Positions 14,925-22,156 of a stretch of DNA of 64,000 nt are shown one piece after another. The position numbers were made by a program, and so were the translations under genes. The notes under the pieces were generated by a model. It did no database searches. It saw nothing but the letters and a program-made list of their open reading frames with translations, and was not told where the DNA came from. Source of the stretch: Chryseobacterium gotjawalense (GTDB taxonomy: Bacteria > Bacteroidota > Bacteroidia > Flavobacteriales > Weeksellaceae). Where the stretch lies: positions 2,976,001 through 3,040,000 of the forward strand of contig NZ_CP124855.1 in assembly GCF_030012525.1 (NCBI RefSeq), read 5' to 3'. Each line of letters begins with the position of its first letter. Within the stretch, counting starts at the first letter, position 1.

Positions 14925-15128
14925 TCAGTTGATGATGAGGTGTTGGATGGATTCGTGAGGGATTCCCATGTAAGTGCAGAATTCTGCCACGGTGAGGACC
15001 TGATGAGGTTCTTTGTTGAGTGATTTTTTGATGGTGTGTATGAGGTCGCGGCTGTATCTTTCGCTTTTTCCGGTGATGCACTGCACGTCTTTGGTATAAA
15101 TGCAGAGGCGTGGGATTCTGGGTTTCAT
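14925..15128 (-). CDS. Small conserved hypothetical protein (DNA-binding-like)
   Basis: Starting at ATG 15128, the 67-residue product reads MKPRIPRLCIYTKDVQCITG and then KSERYSRDLIHTIKKSL...VLTVAEFCTYMGIP. The layout (Y/T-x-DV..ITG then VAEFCTYMG) resembles a type of small putative DNA-binding protein I know from Chryseobacterium relatives. Function is unknown. Upstream starts in the same frame would add residues from repeat-like DNA. Confidence 0.6.
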   Translation of the reverse strand: MKPRIPRLCIYTKDVQCITGKSERYSRDLIHTIKKSLNKEPHQVLTVAEFCTYMGIPHESIQHLIIN

Positions 15129-15558
15129 GGTTGGTGGTTTTGTTCTTACAAATTTGGGATAGGAATTCGTATTCAATACGCAAGGTCCCCCCAAGTTGGG
15201 TGGTTTTTTTTTTGATGAAGTGCAATAGAAAGCTTTTTTGACGGACTAATTTCTTTAAAAAAGTATTAATATCCGTCTTTAATCATCATGGAAAATTTTT
15301 AAACTCGTCGTGGACGAGACAAAGATTTTATTTACAAATAGGCTTTTTTTCTCACTTTTTTAAGGTGCAAAGGCGTTTGACTTCGTCGAATCTTCGATTT
15401 CACTTAGCAAAGGCGCAGAATAAAAGTATTTTTAATTACTAATTACGGAGATGCATAAAAAGTAAAAATACTTTCAGTTTTCTGACGGGGATGTTTTGCT
15501 AAAAAGGGTGTTTTTAGAATTGACTGTCTGCAGTAAAAATTACGGTTGAGATTAAAAA
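15129..15558. other. Intergenic region, no gene found
   Basis: The DNA is AT-rich. It contains AACTCGTCGTGGACGAGAC, a short hairpin (CTCGTC/GACGAG) like the one inside structured repeat S copy 4, and a second weak palindrome around 15372-15400. No open frame that I can support. Confidence 0.5.
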
Positions 15559-16398
15559 TCAGGCATCCCTGTCTTCCATTTTTCGGTTTAAGAGTTCTTC
15601 CAGACCCGTGAGAAATTTTGTGCGGGCTGATCTGTTTTTTATTTCGAGATAGGTACGGTACACGTCGCCCAGTTCGATGCTGAAAATGGCTTCAAAATAG
15701 GCGCTGATTTCTTTGATATCTGCATTTCCGTTGTTGAACGATCCTTTATAATGCAGCGCGTAAATTATTTCGATCAGGGCAGTTTTGTTGTCTGACCACA
15801 CGAGTTTTGTTTTGGGTGTCAGGATCGAGTAGTGTTCTTCGCTTTGGCGGTTGAGTTTTATCAGTTCATCATTGAGGTAAACTTCCAGTAAATCATTGGC
15901 CATTATTTTTGCGACTTTATAATCATGTGAAGTACTGAATCTAGAATCTGTTTCAAAAACAAAGGAATCAAGGCTTAGCCGGATATCCAATTTCTTCCGG
16001 ATAAAATATTTATGGTCAAGGTAGGTGCTGTTGGTTCGGTAATATCCATAGAAATCGACATTTTCTTCAAAGAAACCTTTAAGTTTACTGAGTTCAGTCT
16101 GATAATATTTTCGGATCATCTTCTCGCCACCGCTGGGCTTCCGGGTTTCAATTCTGAAAATGTCATTGTAATAAATCAATTTTGACAATACCAATGGTTT
16201 TCGGTTCTTAAAGAAATCTATTTCTTCGCTTTCAGAAGTGAATCTGTATCTTAATACAAACGATTTGAGTTTCTTCAGCGCAATGTTGATTTCAAGTATT
16301 GCGGCTTCCGCTCTTTTTAAAGGTCTGTCCTGCTCTAAATTCAGAAGCAGGATTTTGCTTTCTAATTCATTTTCAAGATTTATAATGAACTTCATCAT
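15559..16398 (-). CDS. RteC domain-containing protein
   Basis: The ~280-residue protein fits the RteC family. It has an N-terminal helical region (ILEINIALKKLKSFV), the middle YYQTELSKLKGFFEENVDFYGYYRTN.TYLDHKYF signature (key residues F/Y-G-Y-Y-R), and a C-terminal SKTALIEIIYALHYKG.FN.G region. RteC of CTnDOT activates excision genes, but flavobacteria carry many copies outside conjugative elements. ATG 16398 (MMKFIINLENELE) is preferred over TTG 16419. It is divergent from the ThiF-like gene, and the LuxR-type operators lie between them. Confidence 0.8.
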   Translation of the reverse strand: MMKFIINLENELESKILLLNLEQDRPLKRAEAAILEINIALKKLKSFVLRYRFTSESEEIDFFKNRKPLVLSKLIYYNDIFRIETRKPSGGEKMIRKYYQTELSKLKGFFEENVDFYGYYRTNSTYLDHKYFIRKKLDIRLSLDSFVFETDSRFSTSHDYKVAKIMANDLLEVYLNDELIKLNRQSEEHYSILTPKTKLVWSDNKTALIEIIYALHYKGSFNNGNADIKEISAYFEAIFSIELGDVYRTYLEIKNRSARTKFLTGLEELLNRKMEDRDA

Positions 16399-16446
16399 GG
16401 CAGTCGGTTTTAAATTCAAATGTATGGGTCGGTATCTCTGCCTGCA

Positions 16447-16500
16447 CTACACTCCAGATTAGTTAGAAGAAAAAGAGTGGAAAACTACCCCTTTGTGTAG
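16447..16500 (+). promoter_or_regulatory. LuxR-type operator pair upstream of the ThiF-like gene
   Basis: The right site, CTACCC-CTTT-GTGTAG (16485-16500), matches the CTACAC-N4-GTGTAG palindrome in 11 of 12 arm positions. The left site, CTACAC-TCCA-GATTAG (16447-16462), is a weaker match that shares CTACACTCC with the left site at 18590. The two start 38 bp apart, exactly as in the synthase promoter. The right site is centred ~31 bp before the -7 element, where a lux-box activator would be expected. Confidence 0.7.
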
Positions 16501-16523
16501 TAGTGTGACCGAAGAAAAATGGA

Positions 16524-16531
16524 TAGATTTG
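16524..16531 (+). promoter_or_regulatory. -7 promoter element of the ThiF-like gene
   Basis: TAGATTTG is an exact TAnnTTTG match, 16 bp before ATG 16548. No good -33 TTTG is present at 19-21 bp, as expected if an activator replaces it. Confidence 0.55.
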
Positions 16532-16547
16532 ATAAACTGTTTTTTAT

Positions 16548-17321
16548 ATGAACCGATATTTAAGAAACCGGATTTACATCAGTACCGCTGACCAGAAAAA
16601 GATTAAGAATTATTCTCTATTGATTGCCGGGAGCGGGATTGGGAGCAATATTGCAGAATGCGCACTCCGCACCGGATTTGAAAAGATATGCGTGGTGGAT
16701 GGTGATCTCATTGAAGACTCTAACCTTAACCGCCAAAACTACACGGAAACTCAAATAGGGACCCCGAAGGCAGAAGCACTATATGACAGGCTGAAAAGTA
16801 TTAACAGTAGGGCTGAAATCAGTTTTATGAACCGGTTTATTACAAGGGATCAAATGCCGGAAGTTGCGAAATTTAAGGCAGCGATCAATGCTTTGGATTT
16901 CCAAGATGAAATTCCTGTGGTTTTTGATCAGCTTTGCTTAAAAAACGGGCTTCCGGTTGTGCATCCTTACAATTTAGGATGGGGAAGTATGGTTACTGTC
17001 CTGACACCTGACAGTCCACCGCTAACCAGTATCGGAAAGACTGAAAATTTAAACGAACTTGAAGTCGTAGAATATGCTGCCAGCTACCGAAGGTTCTGGC
17101 AAAAACCCGAAAGATGGCTGGAAGAGATCCTCTCTCAATATAAACTGGAGAATTCAGACCTGCCACCGCCACAGCTCGCTATCGGTTCCTGGTATGCTGC
17201 TGCTATGTGTACGCATCTTTTGGTGAAGATGGCTACGGGAAAGTTTTATAAGAAGTTTCCTGAATTTTATCTTTGTTCGCTTTTTTCGGAAGAGGTTCTA
17301 CAGGATACCGCATTCTTGTAA
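16548..17321 (+). CDS. ThiF/HesA/MoeB family E1-like adenylyltransferase
   Basis: This 257-residue stand-alone E1-like enzyme has an ATP-binding loop LLIAGSGIGSNIAE (about residues 26-39) and the conserved VVDGDLIEDSNLNRQNY with the SNLNRQ Arg. The AINALDF Asp is at the Mg-binding position. I see no CxxC zinc pairs and no rhodanese domain. Such enzymes adenylate a carboxyl terminus, either on ubiquitin-like proteins or on small peptides (for example MccB in microcin C7). The shared operator arrangement with the LuxI/FeeM-like gene suggests that both work in one pathway. The substrate is unknown. Confidence 0.82.
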   Translation: MNRYLRNRIYISTADQKKIKNYSLLIAGSGIGSNIAECALRTGFEKICVVDGDLIEDSNLNRQNYTETQIGTPKAEALYDRLKSINSRAEISFMNRFITRDQMPEVAKFKAAINALDFQDEIPVVFDQLCLKNGLPVVHPYNLGWGSMVTVLTPDSPPLTSIGKTENLNELEVVEYAASYRRFWQKPERWLEEILSQYKLENSDLPPPQLAIGSWYAAAMCTHLLVKMATGKFYKKFPEFYLCSLFSEEVLQDTAFL

Positions 17322-17399
17322 TCTGTGTTCGATTATTATTGATTTATTATTTTTAAATATCGGAAATTATTGCCACTCGATCAGTGGTGATTTATTCTT

Positions 17400-17659
17400 T
17401 TACTTTTTGCTTCATCTTTTATATTTTTCAATGGAATCAGCGAACCATTTTCAATGGTTTGTCTTGACACAAAAAGTAACAAAAAGGTCAAGACTGGATC
17501 TTTTTACTAAAAAATGAAGATTTCTTCTAAGAAAATCCCCAAACTTGTCTCGTCTTGAGGACGAGACTTCAAACACTGGAAATTTTTAAGTTTTGCTAGT
17601 TGAAAGAGTGGGATGGGAAGAAATCTTCATTTTTCTTAACGCAAAAATCTCCTAAGTCG
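17400..17659 (+). repeat. Structured repeat S, copy 4, with an inner insertion
   Basis: The left arm TTACTTTTTG (17400-17409) is separated from TGTCTTGACACAAAAAGTAA (17460-17479) by ~50 bp. The inserted DNA contains its own hairpin ACCATT-TTC-AATGGT. The alternative stem GTCTTGAC/GTCAAGAC (17461-17468/17487-17494) is intact. The inner stem differs from the other copies (TCTCGTC/GACGAGA), but the outer GAAGATTTCTTC/GAAGAAATCTTC arms and the 3' end are conserved. It lies between two convergent genes. Confidence 0.85.
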
Positions 17660-17805
17660 ATATAATTTCGTTTTATAATCGCAGGTTTATAGGAAAATCA
17701 AATTTACTCCCTTTTTTATGCTGAGCCTGCCGAAGTAAGGGTTGGGGCAAATGAATTTGATTTTTTTATTGATTTTTTATAACAGTTTGTCAATCTGGCT
17801 CAGGT

Positions 17806-18561
17806 TTATAATAATTTATTGTTTGTTGCGTAGGCGAGTGCTTCAGCGATGTTTTTTACGTGTAATTTGTCAAAGAGCTTTTTGCGGTGGAATTTCACGG
17901 TGTCTATGGATATAAATATCTGTAATGCGATCTGGCTTATGGTTAGGCCCTGCGCATGCAAACGGAGAATCTGCAATTCTCTGTCGGTTAATTTCATTTT
18001 TTCCATTTTATGCCATTCAGCATTGGATATGTTTAATTCCCAAAAAGAATCTTCGCCCTCTTTTGAAAGGATAATATTGCCGGAATAAGTGTTCGCTGAA
18101 AGAGAAACCAAACAGAGCGCCTTCCATATTTTTCCTTCTTCAGTAATAAAAATTGGCGTCAGTTTATGATTGACCAATATTTTTTCTTTTGCATTCAGCA
18201 AATGAAAATCATAGGAAATGCTGTAGCTCTTCCTGTCAGTCAGCGGGATCCTATCGAAGAAATTAAAGCCAATTTCGTTCACTTTGATCAGCATTTCCAG
18301 GTCTTCAGGAGAAACGTGCTTAAAGTAAAAAGCATATCCCAGCTTCATCACTTCTTCAGGAGTATGGCCACAAAGGAAAAAAGGATTGTCTGAAACGTAT
18401 TCAAATTCCTTCAGTTGGTAGTCGATCACGTACATGCTCATGTAAGTGAGTCTTGAAACTGCACGCAGGGTTTCGAGATAATTCCGGCTTTGGGCACACT
18501 CGGCTTCGGATAAAGAACGTACTGTATTCTTTCCGAAAAAGAACTTCTGTATATCATCCAT
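17806..18561 (-). CDS. PAS-LuxR family transcriptional regulator
   Basis: This 251-residue protein has a PAS-like sensor region in the N-terminal two thirds (YVIDYQLKEFEYVSDNPFFL, then GHTPEEVMKLGYAFYFKHV). A C-terminal LuxR/GerE helix-turn-helix follows (LTDRELQILRLHAQGLTISQIA and IDTVKFHRKKLFDKLHV, about residues 190-248). It lacks the classical autoinducer-binding domain, so the sensed ligand is unknown. It is divergent from the synthase-like gene at 18693. The palindrome at 18590-18605 is 29 bp upstream of its start, so autoregulation is likely. Confidence 0.88.
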   Translation of the reverse strand: MDDIQKFFFGKNTVRSLSEAECAQSRNYLETLRAVSRLTYMSMYVIDYQLKEFEYVSDNPFFLCGHTPEEVMKLGYAFYFKHVSPEDLEMLIKVNEIGFNFFDRIPLTDRKSYSISYDFHLLNAKEKILVNHKLTPIFITEEGKIWKALCLVSLSANTYSGNIILSKEGEDSFWELNISNAEWHKMEKMKLTDRELQILRLHAQGLTISQIALQIFISIDTVKFHRKKLFDKLHVKNIAEALAYATNNKLL

Positions 18562-18589
18562 ATCATTATGAGCATGCCCCGCAATACCG

Positions 18590-18643
18590 CTACACTCCTG
18601 TGTAGTATTCTGACCTGCTTATCAAAGCTACACAAAAGTGTAG
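18590..18643 (+). promoter_or_regulatory. Two LuxR-type palindromic operators
   Basis: CTACAC-TCCT-GTGTAG (18590-18605) and CTACAC-AAAA-GTGTAG (18628-18643) are perfect 6-bp inverted repeats with 4-nt centres whose starts are 38 bp apart. They lie between the divergent luxR-type and synthase-like genes. Their size and dyad symmetry resemble lux boxes. The downstream site is centred ~31 bp before a -7 element and 49 bp before ATG 18693. Confidence 0.82.
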
Positions 18644-18665
18644 ATACCATGAGATAAAAGGGGAA

Positions 18666-18673
18666 TAATTTTA
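18666..18673 (+). promoter_or_regulatory. Probable -7 element of the synthase-like gene
   Basis: TAATTTTA matches TAnnTTTG in all but the last position. Its distance from the operator centre (about 30 bp) equals that in the ThiF-like promoter (about 31 bp), which supports it despite the mismatch. Confidence 0.45.
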
Positions 18674-18692
18674 CTAAAAATACTGTTTTATC

Positions 18693-19304
18693 ATGAAAAG
18701 CATCCATTATTATCAGCTTGCAAGCCAGTGTACTCATTCACTGATTTCGTTTGTCCTCTTTCAAAATTATCTTCATCACTGTGGTGGTATGTGCAGTAAA
18801 GATCTTGAGGCTGAAACATCAGCGCTCTGTGCGGAGGAAGAAGAGTACTCTAATTCGCATATTTTTGTTGCGGTATCAGAAGACCACATTTGCGGCAGTA
18901 TCAGAATCTTCAAGAAAACCGCTTCTCAGCAGCTGCCGACGGAAAAACTTTTTCCTATCCAGCTCAATGCATTAGTTGGTGAAGAAGAGCCGATGTACCA
19001 TATCGGAAGATTTGCCATTGCCAAAGGGTCGGATGACCGGGGCTTCCGTATCTTCAAAACGCTTATGGTACTGGCTCTTAATGTTGCGACCGGGGAAAAA
19101 GGCGGAACTGTTTTCGCGGAATGTGACCTGAAATTATTGCGGACCATCCGGCTTCTGGGAATAGAAGCTGAAGCCATCGGCGCTCCCATTCACTATCTGG
19201 GATCAGAGACGATACCGATCCAGTTGCCGTGGGCGGGCTATCAAAGTTTTCTGAACAGAAACAGGGATCTGCTGCGTAATGAATTGGGGATATTTTGGCA
19301 ATAG
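18693..19304 (+). CDS. LuxI/FeeM-like N-acyl-transfer synthase (GNAT fold)
   Basis: This 203-residue protein is the usual length of autoinducer or N-acyl amino acid synthases. It shows FVAVSEDHICGSIRIFKK (compare the G-x-x-R-L strand of LuxI/FeeM), YHIGRFAIAKG (the E-x-SRFAV-like strand) and ECDLKLLRTIRLLGIEAEAIGAPIHYLG (the C-terminal R-x-LG...LG-P-Y-G signature). It would transfer an acyl group from acyl-ACP or acyl-CoA to an amine. Typical LuxI active-site residues are not all evident, so the product need not be a homoserine lactone. An AraC-like gene follows 23 bp later in the same operon. Confidence 0.72.
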   Translation: MKSIHYYQLASQCTHSLISFVLFQNYLHHCGGMCSKDLEAETSALCAEEEEYSNSHIFVAVSEDHICGSIRIFKKTASQQLPTEKLFPIQLNALVGEEEPMYHIGRFAIAKGSDDRGFRIFKTLMVLALNVATGEKGGTVFAECDLKLLRTIRLLGIEAEAIGAPIHYLGSETIPIQLPWAGYQSFLNRNRDLLRNELGIFWQ

Positions 19305-19327
19305 TTTCCTAATATGAACCTACAGCC

Positions 19328-20125
19328 ATGAATACTTATCATCTTGATCTTTTACAAAAGCATTTGAAAAAAGCATTAGAACGTTATTGTGTGCTTTGTG
19401 ATTCATCACCGGAACGCCAGTATTTGTCGAGTGAGACTGTTTTTTCGCAAACTAAAGAAATTATCAGGCAGTATATCAGGCTGTTTCAGGCTATTCATTT
19501 TCTGGATCAGCACACCGAATATTATCATAAGGGATTTGTCTTTACCTATCAGGAGGCAGAAGAAGAACTTACCTCCAATGGGGAGTACGCTGAGATTGTG
19601 AAACTGCTCACTGAAGCTTATCAACGCATGGCCGGCTCGGTTTCCAAAGACCGTTTTTTTCTGCCCATTCATGTGCAACAGATCAGTTCAGAGGAAATTC
19701 AGATTTTTATAGGGGTGGTCACCAAAGAGCAGTACCACTACACCATTTCTGTTGTGACCCATCAAACGGTTTACCCCAGGCCTCCCGCATCGATAGGAAA
19801 TAGCAGGTACCGGTACCTGCTGAAACTGCTGGAAACGTATGAGCCTGATGAGCATGGGACCTTAAAGGCTTTTGTGAACAGCAAAGGTCTGTCTTACCGC
19901 CAGTTTAGAAAAGACAGCTCTTCGTTTTTTGAAAGTTCCTTTTACCATCATTATCTTAAAATCAAAATGATTCCTGTACTCGAAGACCTCCTGTTGAGTA
20001 CTTTGAGCTATAAGGAAATTGCCTATGAAAACGGCTTTGCAAATTACTATCAACTCTATATTCTATTCCACAGAACCTACCATTTTCCATTCCACCGCAT
20101 TCTCCGGATCGCGCTACAACAGTGA
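19328..20125 (+). CDS. AraC-like helix-turn-helix regulator
   Basis: This 265-residue protein has no recognised N-terminal domain. Its C-terminus resembles the second AraC HTH: LSYKEIAYENGFANYYQLYILFHRTYHFPFHRIL (key residues EIA, GF, F..YH.P...R). The first HTH is weak (LKAFVNSKGLSYRQFRKDSS). It is in an operon with the LuxI/FeeM-like gene and immediately precedes an array of 21-bp repeats and the MauE-like gene, which it may control. Its stop overlaps a possible GTG start (GTGA) at 20122. Confidence 0.7.
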   Translation: MNTYHLDLLQKHLKKALERYCVLCDSSPERQYLSSETVFSQTKEIIRQYIRLFQAIHFLDQHTEYYHKGFVFTYQEAEEELTSNGEYAEIVKLLTEAYQRMAGSVSKDRFFLPIHVQQISSEEIQIFIGVVTKEQYHYTISVVTHQTVYPRPPASIGNSRYRYLLKLLETYEPDEHGTLKAFVNSKGLSYRQFRKDSSSFFESSFYHHYLKIKMIPVLEDLLLSTLSYKEIAYENGFANYYQLYILFHRTYHFPFHRILRIALQQ

Positions 20126-20160
20126 CTTTACCGTACCGACTTTATTATTCTGTTGACCCT

Positions 20161-20244
20161 ATTATACATATAAACGACTTTATTATACATAAGAACGTCA
20201 TTATTGTACATAAGAATGTTTTTATTATACATACTTCTGCCTCT
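20161..20244 (+). repeat. Four 21-bp direct repeats upstream of the MauE-like gene
   Basis: Units start at 20161, 20182, 20203 and 20224, each with ATT(A/G)TACATA at its head; a fifth partial unit (AATGTGCATG) follows. The 21-bp period equals two helical turns, as for repeated regulator sites. It is also seven codons, and in the frame shared with the gene downstream it reads IIHKNV-like heptads. So a coding explanation (GTG start at 20122) cannot be excluded. Confidence 0.8.
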
Positions 20245-20301
20245 AATGTGCATGTATTTAAAAAAGGGATGTCGCAATTTTACTCTATCAAAAATGCAGA
20301 C

Positions 20302-21795
20302 ATGAAAACCTTAATTAACAAATTGGCTATATACGCATCGTACGCTTTTATTTTACTTTTTACGTATGCAGCGGGAAGTAAAATGTTGGATTTTGAAAAT
20401 TTCCAGGTTCAGTTGGCGCAGTCGCCTCTGCTGAGTGCATATGCAGGATTTATTTCCTATGCGGTCATCATTATCGAAGTGATGATTGCAGGAGTACTCG
20501 CTGATCCAAAAGTAAGACGGATAGGATTGTACGCTTCATTTGGATTGATGGTCGCCTTTACAGTTTATATTTATTTAATTCTGAATTATAGTGATTTTAT
20601 ACCATGCTCCTGTGGTGGAATTCTGGAGAAGATGAGTTGGGATGAACATTTGATTTTCAATGGAGTGTGCGTTGTTTTGGCATTAACAACAAGTGTTTTC
20701 ATGGGGAAAGAACGGGCGCACGGCTGGAGCCGTATCGCTGCAGCAGCACTCATCGCAGTGTTCTCAGCGGGCAGCATGGTCGCCCTGTTTCTTTCTTCTG
20801 AGTATATCATGAAAAAGGAGAATAATTTTACGAGGAGATTTCCGCATCATCCCATTTTGGAAGAGCAGTCTTTCGATCTGGGTGTAAACTCGTTTTATTT
20901 TGCGGGAAACCATAAGGGTGATCTTTATCTGGGAAATCCAAGCAATCCGTTCAGAATTTTTAAGTTAGATTCTCTTATGCAAAAAATGGATACGATTAAT
21001 CTTAATCCAGGCTCTAATTTTAGGTTCAAAAATTTAAGGTATTGCATTGTACAAGGGAATCTCTATGGTTTTGACGGAACAGTTCCAGTTATTTACAGCC
21101 AGTCACTCGATTCTCTTTCTATGCCACTTGTTGTAAGGAGTAGTAATCAAGTTTACTTTGATCAACTGGTCGCTGTTTCCCCTTCGCAATATCTGTTGCG
21201 TGTGGAAGATTATGCTTCGAAGAGATTGGGAATTGCGTCACTGTCACTACTTGAAAAACCACAGGTTGCCATTAATCAGACCCTTCTGAGCAATAAAGCC
21301 GACGGTGGATTTGAGGGAGACGGTAAGCTTTTATATGATACTGCCTTAGGCGATATCTATTATATGTTCTACTATAAAAACACGATCCTTAAACTGAATG
21401 CAAGCGCGAAAATTGTTCGGAAGATGAAGACCATTGATCCTTATGATAAGCCAGCACTGAAAGTTAAAAAATTAAAAGACGGGCGGTCGAAGATGAATCA
21501 ACCCTCGCTTTTAATCAATAGAAATATGATGGCTTATAAAGGGTTACTTTTCAATCATGCGAATTTGATAGGAAAGTATGAATCTAAAGATTTATGGAAA
21601 AAAAATAGTGTCATCGATGTATATATGACATCGTCTGGAGGCTATTGGGGAAGTTTTTATGTTCAGCATCGTAAAAAGAATAAAATGTCTCAAATGCTTA
21701 TGACTGATCATTATTTTTACATTATTTCTGGAAATGAAATTGTACGGTACCGTTGTGCGCAGACGCTGACCAGCAGTTTCATTCAGAGGGAGTAG
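20302..21795 (+). CDS. MauE/DoxX-type membrane protein with a C-terminal propeller-like domain
   Basis: From ATG 20302 the protein has ~497 residues. The first ~170 form four membrane helices of the MauE/DoxX redox-associated family (FTYAAGSKMLDFENFQVQLAQ, and the Cys pair in FIPCSCGGILEKMSWDEH). After a further helix (~residues 140-155), a ~320-residue extracytoplasmic part resembles beta-propeller proteins (repeated L-Y-x-G, F-D-G, I-Y-Y). MauE-type proteins help form disulfides in partner proteins. The DUF6520 peptide encoded next is Cys-rich and exported. A longer start at GTG 20122 is possible but would place the 21-bp repeats in the coding region. Confidence 0.72.
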   Translation: MKTLINKLAIYASYAFILLFTYAAGSKMLDFENFQVQLAQSPLLSAYAGFISYAVIIIEVMIAGVLADPKVRRIGLYASFGLMVAFTVYIYLILNYSDFIPCSCGGILEKMSWDEHLIFNGVCVVLALTTSVFMGKERAHGWSRIAAAALIAVFSAGSMVALFLSSEYIMKKENNFTRRFPHHPILEEQSFDLGVNSFYFAGNHKGDLYLGNPSNPFRIFKLDSLMQKMDTINLNPGSNFRFKNLRYCIVQGNLYGFDGTVPVIYSQSLDSLSMPLVVRSSNQVYFDQLVAVSPSQYLLRVEDYASKRLGIASLSLLEKPQVAINQTLLSNKADGGFEGDGKLLYDTALGDIYYMFYYKNTILKLNASAKIVRKMKTIDPYDKPALKVKKLKDGRSKMNQPSLLINRNMMAYKGLLFNHANLIGKYESKDLWKKNSVIDVYMTSSGGYWGSFYVQHRKKNKMSQMLMTDHYFYIISGNEIVRYRCAQTLTSSFIQRE

Positions 21796-21841
21796 CCGAA
21801 AACCCTTACAAGAGTAGGCACCATTTTAAATATTTTTTATT

Positions 21842-22120
21842 ATGAAAAATTTAAAGGCGCTCTTATTGCCAGCTGTAATGGTATTGGCAGGAGCAGGAAG
21901 CGCATATGCGTCTCATGTTACAAAAGATGATGCAAAATCGGTACAACCAGGTTATGCTTATCATTTTGGCGAAGAGGAAGAATGTATTAACGTTGGTAAA
22001 ACATGTGATACCACTGGAACTATAATCTGTACAGCAGATGTAGGTATGGGTGGTGAACCTCTTTATCAACTGAACGGAACCAGCTGTCCGGATAAACTAT
22101 TTGAAAGAGTACAACAATAA
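21842..22120 (+). CDS. DUF6520 family secreted Cys-containing peptide
   Basis: This 92-residue precursor has a signal peptide (MKNLKALLLPAVMVLAGAGS, cut near YAS). The mature region has four cysteines (EECINVG, KTCDTTG, IICTAD, GTSCPD) and the ending NGTSCPDKLFERV. The layout is that of DUF6520, small flavobacterial exported proteins of unknown function that often stand beside MauE/DoxX genes. The four Cys and the MauE-like neighbour suggest disulfide formation. A perfect terminator follows. Confidence 0.8.
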   Translation: MKNLKALLLPAVMVLAGAGSAYASHVTKDDAKSVQPGYAYHFGEEEECINVGKTCDTTGTIICTADVGMGGEPLYQLNGTSCPDKLFERVQQ

Positions 22121-22129
22121 GCTGAAATG

Positions 22130-22156
22130 GGGATGCCAATTGGCATCCCTTTTTTT
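22130..22156. terminator. Bidirectional terminator between DUF6520 and S9 peptidase genes
   Basis: GGGATGCCAATTGGCATCCC is a perfect palindrome with T7 on the plus side. It serves the plus-strand DUF6520 gene and may also serve the minus-strand peptidase gene that ends at 22155. Confidence 0.92.

Noticed and set aside
14800..15225. 141-residue minus-strand ORF
   Set aside because: It crosses the hairpin repeats and is His/Pro/Thr-rich without order; the alternative frame gives the small conserved protein at 14925-15128.
15559..16398. RteC gene as a sign of a CTnDOT-type conjugative transposon
   Set aside because: No RteA/RteB, tra, mob or integrase genes are in the window.
17806..19304. Classical acyl-homoserine-lactone LuxI/LuxR pair
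   Set aside because: The regulator has a PAS-like region instead of the autoinducer-binding domain, and the synthase-like protein lacks several LuxI hallmarks, so the product is left open.
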